From the NCBI GenBank assembly GCA_963828075.1, contig CAWHDH010000007.1, forward strand, positions 124,001-188,000: a DNA stretch of 64,000 bases, read 5' to 3'. Each line of letters opens with the position of its first letter. The stretch's first letter is position 1. This stretch comes from JACCYI01 sp963828075. Its GTDB lineage: Bacteria > Actinomycetota > Thermoleophilia > Solirubrobacterales > Solirubrobacteraceae. A program made the position numbers and the translations under genes. This document shows positions 47,920 through 55,178 of the stretch, one piece after another. Under the pieces are notes generated by a model that was not told the origin of the DNA, did not search any database, and saw nothing but the letters and a program-made list of their open reading frames with translations.

Positions 47920-48035
47920 GATCGCCGAGCAGCTGGTGCTCAAGCCCGGAGACGATCGAGGCCCATCTGCGCAACATCGACGCCAGCTGGGCGTCCGCTC
48001 CCGCGTCGAGCTCGGGCGTACGGCGGTCAGGCAGA
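47920..48035 (+). pseudogene. LuxR-type HTH C-terminus with two frameshifts
   Basis: The plus strand spells a LuxR/GerE helix-turn-helix only if the frame changes twice: HEIAEQLVLKP, then PETIEAHLRNIDA, then QLGVRSRVELGRTAVRQR. Together these match the conserved EIAeQLvls..TVeaHLrnI..KLGVrsR.eL pattern. The upstream part of the regulator is not recognisable. Two single-base shifts within 90 nt point to decay rather than sequencing error. Confidence 0.6.
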
Positions 48036-49049
48036 GATCGGACCCTCCGGCGACGTCAGCCCGACGGCCTTGAAGTGCCGCACCGCGATGCGGCCCTGCC
48101 GGTAGCACCGATACATCGTGCGGTTCGCCGCGCGATACCAGCGGTCGGCGCTGTCCTGATCCCCGCGCAGGAGAGCTCGAATGCCGCGGATCTCGAGGTT
48201 GTTCCCCCCGCTGCCAGCCGCGCACCTCGCGCATCGCGGCGGCGCGCGCCTTGCGCCCACGTCCGCTGGATGCCGCCTGGCCCGCGAGATCGTCTTGATC
48301 ACCGTCAGCACTCGGTTGATCCGCCGATCCGCTCGGATGATCGCGCGATACACGGCGCGGGTTCCCGTTCGCTTCGCGCGTTTCGTCGCGCGAACGTACT
48401 CCGCGCTCGCCGCGACCGCCTCGCCCTGGCGGGCATTGTAGGCGTTGTAGAGGGTGGCGTCATCGGCCGAGGCTGCCATGGCGGCCTGACGGAGCGTCTC
48501 GCGGGCTTGGCGTGGGGTGCGGTAGCCGTGGCGTTGGAGTAGCCAGTGCTCGTTGTAGTCGTGAGCGAACTGCCGGATGCGGGCGCGGAGCTCCTCGAGC
48601 GTGTCGAAGCGCTCGATCCACAGCACCTGTTCCTTGAGGGTCTGGATGAACTTCTCGACGACGCCGTTGGTCTCGGGCTCGTAGTGGAACGCTGGGCTGC
48701 GGTCGATGCCGAGGTGGTCGATCTCGGCCTGGTAGTGCGCCGCGCGGAAGCAGCTGCCGCCGTCGTGGCGGAGCTTGAGGCCGGCGGCGGCGCCGGCCTC
48801 GACCGAGCCGAAGCGGTCGCCGATCGCCTCGCGCAGCAGGTCGGCGGCGGCCCACCGGTCCATCCTGGGGGCGGCGTCGACCCACGCCTCGCCGGTGCAG
48901 TGATCGACGATCGCGAACACCGCGCAGCGACCGTCCTGGCGCGTCCAGGCCTCGATCGGATCGGTCGCCCACAGCTCGTCGGGCGTGTCGGTGGTGATCC
49001 CGCCGGTACCGCAACGACCTCCGAGCTCGAGATGGCGGACGGCGCGCAT
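48027..49049 (-). mobile_element. IS3-type transposase (rve integrase core), N-terminally truncated
   Basis: The minus strand encodes an integrase core: the lead-in GGITTDTPDELWATDPIEAW with the first Asp, VFAIVDHCTGEAWVDAAPRM, LRHDGGSCFRAAHYQ with the second Asp, and PETNGVVEKFIQTLKEQVLW with the Glu, then RIRQFAHDYNEHWLLQRHGY. These are orfB features of IS3-family elements. OrfA, the HTH and the programmed-frameshift region are missing upstream (49050-49135 contains only an out-of-frame remainder). After RTPRQARETL the frame continues ~145 residues with no similarity to transposases that I recognise, so the 3' end is also rearranged. Confidence 0.78.
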
Positions 49050-49248
49050 ACTCGTTGAACCGCCTGAGAAGACTCCTGCTCATGCGTTGACAGCCATACC
49101 CCCGCCGCGCGGGAGACTCGCCTGGCTTGCGCACGCGGCGACGTCGACGTCGCTTCCGCCTGCTTCCGAGGACCCCGCTTCTGCCTCATTGCGGCGGCCC
49201 CGCGGTCTCAAACTGCGGTCACCGAGAGGGGGTATGGGCGTCGGCTGC
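49050..49248. other. remnant sequence upstream of the truncated transposase
   Basis: No intact frame. It presumably contains scrambled 5' parts of the insertion sequence. No terminal inverted repeats could be matched by eye. Confidence 0.35.
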
Positions 49249-49363
49249 GACGTCAACCACCCCCATGCGCCACCGCCGCCCCTCATGGGGGTGGTTGACC
49301 CCACTATTCGGGGTGAACCACCCCCAAGGGAGGGTGGAGGCGGACACGGGGGTGGTTGACGTC
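49249..49363. repeat. four-arm alternating inverted repeat
   Basis: The 13-bp core TCAACCACCCCCA or its complement occurs four times in alternating orientation: 49252-49267 and 49284-49299 (perfect 16-bp arms, 16-nt loop), then 49313-49326 (one mismatch) and 49348-49363. The outermost arms (49249-49264 and 49348-49363) are also perfect 16-bp complements because both add GAC/GTC. The region can fold as two tandem hairpins or one long one. No gene reads through it. Confidence 0.8.
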
Positions 49364-49435
49364 CGCCGACGGCTCCGCGCGGCGCGATCCCGCCCCCGCC
49401 GCCGACCCTCACTCGATGATGCAGTTCCCGGGACA

Positions 49436-49663
49436 TCACCCACGGTCGGGCGACCAAGCGACGCCACCGGCCGCTCCGTCCGCCTGCAAGCGACAGCTGG
49501 CAGAGCGTCTGCTCACTCGACGCACAGACACCCACACGACCGTCGCGTTGAGCGCCGACACGCTCTGCGCCGCCACGTCGCCCGCGATCACCGTGTCGGC
49601 AGTGCCGGCCGCCGCCGGCAGCGTCATGGCGGCCAGACTCGCGGCAGCAGCGATCAGTCGCAC
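49436..49663 (-). CDS. truncated secreted protein (75 residues)
   Basis: GTG 49663 opens MRLIAAAASLAAMTLPAAAG, a clear signal peptide, followed by TADTVIAGDVAAQSVSALNA and TVVWVSVRR. The mature start looks like the first strand of a secreted beta-propeller protein (a V.AL.GTVVWVS pattern), but after VSVRR the composition turns to Arg/Ser-rich nonsense and soon stops. Probably the 5' end of a decayed exported protein, bordering the inverted-repeat block. Confidence 0.45.
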   Translation of the reverse strand: MRLIAAAASLAAMTLPAAAGTADTVIAGDVAAQSVSALNATVVWVSVRRVSRRSASCRLQADGAAGGVAWSPDRG

Positions 49664-49692
49664 TGCGGCGGCCTATCGACCCAAGGTTTCCA

Positions 49693-50781
49693 TCACCCTG
49701 CGCGGCAGCCCCGCCCCTGTCGTGCGCACGGATCGCGAAGCGAAGCGAGCCTCCGGATCCTCGGCGCGAACGTAACAGAGTGCAATGAAAGACGCCAGAT
49801 TGGTGTGTCGGATGGCGCCGTAGTCAAGACGCACCACCGGCCGTGTCGGGACCGGCGACGCTCGTTAGCGCGTCGCGGTGAAGGTGATGGTGCCGCTGTC
49901 TCAGCGCACCGTCCCGTTTGCCCGGCCTGGTGGTCCTCGACGACGCGCGGTCCCGTCCCGGTCACGACCTGGGCGGTGAAGCGGCCGCCGATCGCGAACG
50001 TGACCCGGATCCGGATGCGGTCGGCCAAGCGGAAGGTGAAGCGCTCGCGATCGGAGAAGGTGCCGTCCGCGGCGATCGGCGTCGGCGGGCTCACGTTGAC
50101 CGCGAAGGCGCTCCCCCGCGGGCAGCGCTCCACGACGCTGGACATGATCGGAGCGGCGCGCCGCCCGTCGGCCGACACCTTGATGCCGAAGGGAACGGGA
50201 GCGCTCCGCCAGCGGGCGTCGCTCGTGCCGAACAGCGCCGCGCCGGCCGTCGCAGGCGCGGCCGGCGACGCGGCCGGGGCGGCCGCGCGGAGGGTGAGCG
50301 GGAAGGTCTCGTCACAGCGGAGCCGGCGGCCGCCAGTCCTGGCGCTCATGACGAACCGCAGGGTGCCGGAGGCGGTGGCCCCGTCGAACCCCAGGTCGAT
50401 CGTCGCGCGCCCGCGTGGCCTGGTGCGCCGGTCCGCGTAGTTGAAGAACCGCGTCGGCACCTGGAGGCGCAGCCGCCCGTCGGGGCCGAGGCGCCCGTCC
50501 GCCGCCAGGTGCTGCGCCGTCCCCGGGCGGCCGTTGCAGCGCAGCAGCATCGTCGCCACGAGGCGGACCGATTGGCCGTCCGCGGCAACCGCGGCGGTGG
50601 CCATCACGGAGTCCGCCGAGGAACGGGCGGGCGGCAGCTTGCCACCTCCGTAGCTCGCGCCGGGCACGGGCGTCGCCGCCGCGGGCGCCGCGAGGACGAG
50701 GGTCAGGATGGTCGCCGCGAAGGGGCAGGACGAGGGCGCGCATCGCGCGAGGTTATGCGGCGACGAGCGGCGACGCGCCAC
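49693..50781 (-). CDS. secreted two-domain protein, probable C-terminal frameshift
   Basis: Exported protein of ~320 meaningful residues. The hydrophobic core AATILTLVLAAPAAA forms the signal. Two similar ~110-residue beta domains follow, each with a Cys pair (LRCNGRPGTAQHLAADGRLG ... LRCDETFPLTLRAA; VERCPRGSAFAV ... TGRCAET). After CAET near 49893 the frame reads APSPSPRRANERR, whereas the next frame reads DSGTITFTATR and stops at 49865, a far better beta-strand ending. Likewise an ATG in another frame (MRALVLP) just before the signal core would improve the N-terminus. So one or two indels are likely. GTG 50781 is the best in-frame start. Function unknown. Confidence 0.55.
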   Translation of the reverse strand: MARRRSSPHNLARCAPSSCPFAATILTLVLAAPAAATPVPGASYGGGKLPPARSSADSVMATAAVAADGQSVRLVATMLLRCNGRPGTAQHLAADGRLGPDGRLRLQVPTRFFNYADRRTRPRGRATIDLGFDGATASGTLRFVMSARTGGRRLRCDETFPLTLRAAAPAASPAAPATAGAALFGTSDARWRSAPVPFGIKVSADGRRAAPIMSSVVERCPRGSAFAVNVSPPTPIAADGTFSDRERFTFRLADRIRIRVTFAIGGRFTAQVVTGTGPRVVEDHQAGQTGRCAETAAPSPSPRRANERRRSRHGRWCVLTTAPSDTPIWRLSLHSVTFAPRIRRLASLRDPCARQGRGCRAG

Positions 50782-50922
50782 TTCGGCTCCGGCCGCCGCG
50801 TCAACGACCCAATGCGGCAAAGGCCTCCGCTTCGGGGGGTCATCGACGGTGCCATCAACGGAGACAGACCCGCCCTCCCGACGGCGAGTCGGATGGGCCG
50901 GTCGGTGGTTGGAGCTCCGGCC

Positions 50923-51441
50923 TTACTTGAGCGGCTTCAGGCCGCCGCCGCGCTTCTTCTCGCCGCGGCGCTCGACCTTCTCGCAGTTCTTGACCTTGTA
51001 CTTGTTCTTCCGGGTCTTCGGGACGTGGTAGATGTCGCGCCCCGGCCCGCAGTCGATGGTGCCGTGGCCGTAGTGGGCCGAGATGGCGTCGTTGCCGGCG
51101 CCGCCGAGGATGCGGTTGTGGCCGTGCGAGGCATAGATGAAGTCGGTGCCGTTGCCACCGTCGATGAGGTCGCGCTGCCTGCCGGGCTGCCCCTTCGGGT
51201 CCCAGTCGCCCCACAGCACGTCGGACCCGTCGTGGCCATAGAGCTTGTCGGACCCGTGATGGCCGAGCAGCTCGTCGTTGCGTGGCGTCCCCTGGTACGT
51301 CGTCGACTTGCCGCCCTTCGCCTTGCGGAGCTCGCCGTCGATGGTCGGCCAGTACTTGTGGTCGGCCTTCCCGCCGGCGAACGCGAGCGGGACGGCGCCG
51401 AGCAGACCGACCAAAACAGCGAGAACGATGAACCGTGTCAT
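50923..51441 (-). CDS. secreted RTX-like (hemolysin-type calcium-binding repeat) protein
   Basis: A 172-residue exported protein. The signal peptide is FIVLAVLVGLLGAVPLAFA, followed by degenerate nonapeptide repeats of the GGxGxDxLx kind: GTPRNDELLGHHGSDKLYGH, DGSDVLWGD, IDGGNGTDFIYASHGHNRIL and GGAGNDAISAHYGHGTIDCG, then PGRDIY. These build a parallel beta-roll that binds calcium. The His-rich variants are unusual. The C-terminus is Lys-rich. ATG 51441 overlaps the stop of the flavin monooxygenase gene (ATGA), so it is the last gene of the MMPL operon. Probably a small adhesive or wall-associated protein. Confidence 0.75.
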   Translation of the reverse strand: MTRFIVLAVLVGLLGAVPLAFAGGKADHKYWPTIDGELRKAKGGKSTTYQGTPRNDELLGHHGSDKLYGHDGSDVLWGDWDPKGQPGRQRDLIDGGNGTDFIYASHGHNRILGGAGNDAISAHYGHGTIDCGPGRDIYHVPKTRKNKYKVKNCEKVERRGEKKRGGGLKPLK

Positions 51442-52517
51442 GAGGCGACTGTAGTCGAACCGGCCGGTGCGAACTCAGAAATTTCGGCGGCCTGCGCGAC
51501 GAGACCGGCGATGTGCTCGGCGTCGTCCTTGACCCAGCCGAGCAGCGCCGAACCGCGCGTGTGCTGCCACGGCAGGCCGAGGAAGTAGAGACCGGGCGAC
51601 GCCGTGACGCCGCGCTGATGGACGAGCGCCCCGGCCGCGTCGAAGACGGGCAGATCGATCCAGGAGTGGTCGACGCCGAACCCGGTGGCCCAGATGACCG
51701 AGCGGGCGTCGACCACGGAGTCGTCGGCGAAGCGCACCACTGATCCCGCGGCGCGCACGGCCCGCCCGTGCAGGTGGATGCCCAGCCGTGCGGCGCGGCG
51801 CGGGCTCGAGCCGATGAGCGCCTCGCGATCCTTCATCCTCTCCCCCAGGCGGGACGTGACCGGCTTGCGCATCAGGCCCGTCACCTCGAGGAAGCGGAAC
51901 AGGTCACGCGCCAGCAGGCGCTGCGGGAGCGGCGTCTGGCGCGAGCCGATCGCCAGGTGGACCTCGTGCGAGCCGGCGAGCTCGGCGGCGATCTGAAATC
52001 CCGTGTTCCCACCACCGACCACGAGCACGGGTCCGGCGGGGATCCTCGCAGGTGAGCGATACGCGCCGCTGTGCAGCTGGACGACGTCGGCCGCCAGGTC
52101 GCTCGCCATGGCCGGGACGCGCGGCACCTGGAACGGGCCGGTGGCGACGACGACCTGGTCGGCCTCGTACGTGCGGTCGTCGAGCTCGACGCGATACCCG
52201 GAGCCGTCGTGCCGGAGCGCCCGCACCGGGCTGTCGAGCTCGACCGGGAGGTCCCGGGCGTAGTCGGTGAGGTAGTCGACCACCTCGTCGCGCGTCGGGT
52301 AGCGGTCGGGATCTCCGGGGAACGGCGCACCCGGGAGGCCGTAGCGCGCCGGGGTGAACAGCCGCAGCGAGTCCCACCGCCCCCGCCAGGCGGCGGCGGG
52401 AGCGGAGGCGGCCTCGAGGATGGTGAACCGGCGTCCCTGCGCGGCGAGGAAGTGGCCGATCGCCAGGCCGGCCTGGCCGCCGCCGATGACGACGACCTCG
52501 TGGCGGGTGGTGGTCAT
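51438..52517 (-). CDS. flavin-containing monooxygenase-like oxidoreductase
   Basis: A 359-residue two-dinucleotide-binding flavoprotein of the FMO/Baeyer-Villiger/CzcO-like group. The FAD loop is VVIGGGQAGLAIGHF and the NAD(P)H loop VLVVGGGNTGFQIAAEL. VVVATGPFQVPRVPA and SVIWATGFGVDHSWIDLP give the ATG motifs, and LHSGAYRSP sits at the FMO fingerprint position. The 4-nt overlap with the MMPL gene start and with the RTX gene indicates one transcript. It may oxidise the transported lipid or act independently; substrate unknown. Confidence 0.88.
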   Translation of the reverse strand: MTTTRHEVVVIGGGQAGLAIGHFLAAQGRRFTILEAASAPAAAWRGRWDSLRLFTPARYGLPGAPFPGDPDRYPTRDEVVDYLTDYARDLPVELDSPVRALRHDGSGYRVELDDRTYEADQVVVATGPFQVPRVPAMASDLAADVVQLHSGAYRSPARIPAGPVLVVGGGNTGFQIAAELAGSHEVHLAIGSRQTPLPQRLLARDLFRFLEVTGLMRKPVTSRLGERMKDREALIGSSPRRAARLGIHLHGRAVRAAGSVVRFADDSVVDARSVIWATGFGVDHSWIDLPVFDAAGALVHQRGVTASPGLYFLGLPWQHTRGSALLGWVKDDAEHIAGLVAQAAEISEFAPAGSTTVAS

Positions 52518-54751
52518 GCCGCGGCCCGGAGCTTCGGGGCGGCGGGCTGCGGCGGTCCTTCGATCTGCAGCTCGGGCAGCCAGGCGAGCCGGCGCGGCAG
52601 GTACCAGTTGCGCTCGCCGAGGAGGCGCATGATCGCCGGGATGAGCATGAGTCGGACGACCGTAGCGTCGAGCGCAAGCGCGACGGCGACGCCGAAGCCC
52701 ATCTCCTGGAAGGCGACGAGCTGGCCGGTGGCGAAGCCGGTGAACACGACGATGATGATCGCCGCGGCGCCGGTGATCAGCCGTGCGGTCGAGGCGACAC
52801 CGTGGACGATCGCGCCCGGCGTGTCACCCGTGGCCGACCACCGCTCGTGGATCCGGCTGAGCAGGAAGACCTGGTAGTCCATCGAGAGCCCGAACAGCAC
52901 GCTGAACAGGAAGATCGGCACCCAGGCGTCGATGCGATCGACCTGCGTGAAGCCGAGCAGCTCGGCGCCGACGCCCTTCTGGAAGACCAGCACCAGGATC
53001 CCGTAGGCCGCCCCGACCGACAACAGGTTGACGGCGATCGCGGTCGCCGCGACGGCGATGGAGCGGAACGCGAGCGTCAGCAGGACGAAGCTCAGTGTCA
53101 GGACGACGACGATCACGATCGGCAGCCAGCCGCCGTTGACCGCGAAGGTGTCGCGCGCCTCGGCCGGCGACCCGCCGACGGACACGCGGTCCGAGGCCGC
53201 CGCGCCGAACGCCTCCGGGACGTAGTCGTCGCGCAGGCGGTCGACGGCCGCCGAGGCACGCGCGCTGCTCGGCTCGACGGTCAGCGGCACGGACGCCACC
53301 GTGAGGCGCCGCCCGGTCTCGACCGTCAACGCGCCGGACGCGAAGTCGCGGTCGGTCGAGAGCGTGGCTCGCAACCGGGACACGCCCGCCTCGGCGGCGT
53401 CCGGGGCGCCGTCGACGACGATCTTGACCGGATCGGTCGCGCCGCTCGGGAAGTCGCGCTGGAGTGCGACGAGACCCTGCTTGGCGACCGTGTCGTTCGG
53501 CAGCGACGCCGTCCCCGCCGCCCCCATCTGCAGGTCGAGCACCGGCGAGGCGAGCGCCAGCAGGAGCACCGCCGCGGTGACCAGGCTGACAGCCGGCCGG
53601 CGCATGACCGCGAGCACGGCGCGCCGCCAGATCGGGCCCTCCTCCCCCGCCGACGCCGAAACGCGGCGCCCCAGCCAGGGCACGCGCAGGCGATCGACGC
53701 GGTCCCCGAGGACCATCAACACCGCCGGATGGAACGTGAGCGCGACGCAGATCGAAACCAGGCCGACGATGACGGCGCCCAGGCCGAGGCTGCGCAGCGT
53801 CGTGTCGGGCACGAGCAGCATCGAGCTCATGGCCAGCACGAACGCGGCGCCGCTGAAGACGACCGCGCGCGTCGCCGTGCTCGCGACCGTGAGGATCGCG
53901 CCACGCGTGTCCGCGCCGCGATGGCGTTCCTCGCGCAGGCGCGACACGATGAACAGCGAGTAGTCGATCCCGAGCGCCAGCCCCATCGCCACCACCATGT
54001 TCGTGATGAACAGGTTGAGCTCGAACACCTGCCCGACCAGGGCGGTGAGGCCGAGCGCGACGACGATCGAGATGATCGCCATCATCATCGGGATCGCGGC
54101 GCCCGCGACCGTCCCGACGACGAGCAGCAGCACGATCAGCGCGGCCGGCAGCCCGAACTGCAGCTCCCCGGTGTTCAGGTCGCTCTCCGACAGCCGGGTG
54201 AAGTCGCGATCGAGCGTGTAGCCGCCGGTGATGTGCGCGGCGAACCCGTCGCTCCCGTCGGCCCGCTCGACCACGGCGATGAGATCCTCGATCCGCTCCT
54301 CCTGGGGATGGGTGAGCAGGACCGGCAGCGTCGTCGCGTGCCGGTCGGGCGAGACGAGGATCTCCCCGCCCGGGTCCAGGTAGCTCGAGATCCGCGCCAC
54401 GCCCCCACTGCGACGGGCCACGCGCACGAGGGCGCGGATGCGGGCCTCGAAGGCGGGATCCGAGACGACGAGCCGCTCGGACCGCACGATGATGACCTCG
54501 TCGACCTTCTCCTGATCCGGCAGCCGCGCGTCCATGAGCTTCTGGGCGGTGTCGGACTCGGGATGGTTGGTCAGCTTGGACTCCGACGTCAGCGCGCCGC
54601 CCAGCAGCGTGCCGATCAGGCCGATCGAGACGACGACGAGCGCCGCCCACACGGCGAGCACGCGGCCTGGCCGGCGCGTGGCGATCTCCGCGAGCCGTCG
54701 CGGCCCGGATCCTCGATGCTTCTGCGGCGGTGCGGTGGGCGTGGACTTCAT
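52514..54751 (-). CDS. MMPL family (RND) transporter
   Basis: A 745-residue membrane transporter of the MMPL/HAE2 RND type, which exports lipids or hydrophobic molecules across the cytoplasmic membrane. Each half has one transmembrane helix, a large extracytoplasmic domain (about 55-195 and 400-545) and a five-helix bundle. Conserved motifs are ALGIDYSLFIVSRLREERHR in the first half and GLSMDYQVFLLSRIHERW in the second, with charge-relay Asp-Tyr pairs (DY). The C-terminal tail is short and Pro-rich. ATG 54751 overlaps the stop of a small gene by 4 nt. The whole operon follows SARP-type repeats at 55124-55153. Confidence 0.92.
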   Translation of the reverse strand: MKSTPTAPPQKHRGSGPRRLAEIATRRPGRVLAVWAALVVVSIGLIGTLLGGALTSESKLTNHPESDTAQKLMDARLPDQEKVDEVIIVRSERLVVSDPAFEARIRALVRVARRSGGVARISSYLDPGGEILVSPDRHATTLPVLLTHPQEERIEDLIAVVERADGSDGFAAHITGGYTLDRDFTRLSESDLNTGELQFGLPAALIVLLLVVGTVAGAAIPMMMAIISIVVALGLTALVGQVFELNLFITNMVVAMGLALGIDYSLFIVSRLREERHRGADTRGAILTVASTATRAVVFSGAAFVLAMSSMLLVPDTTLRSLGLGAVIVGLVSICVALTFHPAVLMVLGDRVDRLRVPWLGRRVSASAGEEGPIWRRAVLAVMRRPAVSLVTAAVLLLALASPVLDLQMGAAGTASLPNDTVAKQGLVALQRDFPSGATDPVKIVVDGAPDAAEAGVSRLRATLSTDRDFASGALTVETGRRLTVASVPLTVEPSSARASAAVDRLRDDYVPEAFGAAASDRVSVGGSPAEARDTFAVNGGWLPIVIVVVLTLSFVLLTLAFRSIAVAATAIAVNLLSVGAAYGILVLVFQKGVGAELLGFTQVDRIDAWVPIFLFSVLFGLSMDYQVFLLSRIHERWSATGDTPGAIVHGVASTARLITGAAAIIIVVFTGFATGQLVAFQEMGFGVAVALALDATVVRLMLIPAIMRLLGERNWYLPRRLAWLPELQIEGPPQPAAPKLRAAA

Positions 54752-55101
54752 GACGGCTCCTCGTTCGAGGTCGTGGTGTGCGGGGGCGTGGTGCGGTGAC
54801 TGGCGCCGGCGATCCAGGCGACGAGGACGTTGTCCGGATGGTCGACGAGGTGGTCGCGGGCGAGGGCGTCGACGAGGTCGCGCTCGCCGCGCAGGTGCGC
54901 GGTGGCGATCGCGACGAGCTGGCGGTCGCGCGTGGTGGCCGCGAGCTCCCCGGCCCGGGCCATGAGACCGTCTCCGTCGGAGGCGAACAGCGCGGCCGCG
55001 ACCAGGATCATCGGGTCGTCGCTGGTGCGTGACGCGTCGACGATCGCGGCGATCGCCGCGGCATCGCCGACCACGAGTTGATGGATCAGCTGGTGCGACA
55101 T
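54748..55101 (-). CDS. small soluble protein of unknown function, first gene of the MMPL operon
   Basis: A 117-residue acidic, all-helical protein: HQLIHQLVVGDAAAIAAIVD, DPMILVAAALFASDGDGLMA and TRDRQLVAIATAHLRGERDL, then VDHPDNVLVAWIAGASHRT. The repeating ~35-residue helix pairs look like degenerate TPR-type repeats. No enzyme motifs. ATG 55101 lies 22 nt after a triple SARP repeat and has no good ribosome-binding site, consistent with a leaderless start. It overlaps the transporter start, so it may be an accessory or regulatory subunit. Confidence 0.65.
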   Translation of the reverse strand: MSHQLIHQLVVGDAAAIAAIVDASRTSDDPMILVAAALFASDGDGLMARAGELAATTRDRQLVAIATAHLRGERDLVDALARDHLVDHPDNVLVAWIAGASHRTTPPHTTTSNEEPS

Positions 55102-55123
55102 GGGGCCCACCATCCAGGCAGGC

Positions 55124-55153
55124 GCTGACACTCGGCTGACACCGGTCTGACCC
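55124..55153 (-). promoter_or_regulatory. triple 11-bp-spaced SARP-type repeats ahead of the MMPL operon
   Basis: On the minus strand GGGTCAGA, GTGTCAGC and GTGTCAGC (plus strand 55146-55153, 55135-55142, 55124-55131) are spaced exactly 11 bp and end 22 nt before ATG 55101. They lie in the 77-bp region between the MMPL operon and the divergent SARP gene, so the regulator probably acts here. They are nearly identical to the array at 46202-46231. Confidence 0.75.
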
Positions 55154-55178
55154 GTCCGGGCAGGCGTAGACTTCCGCC

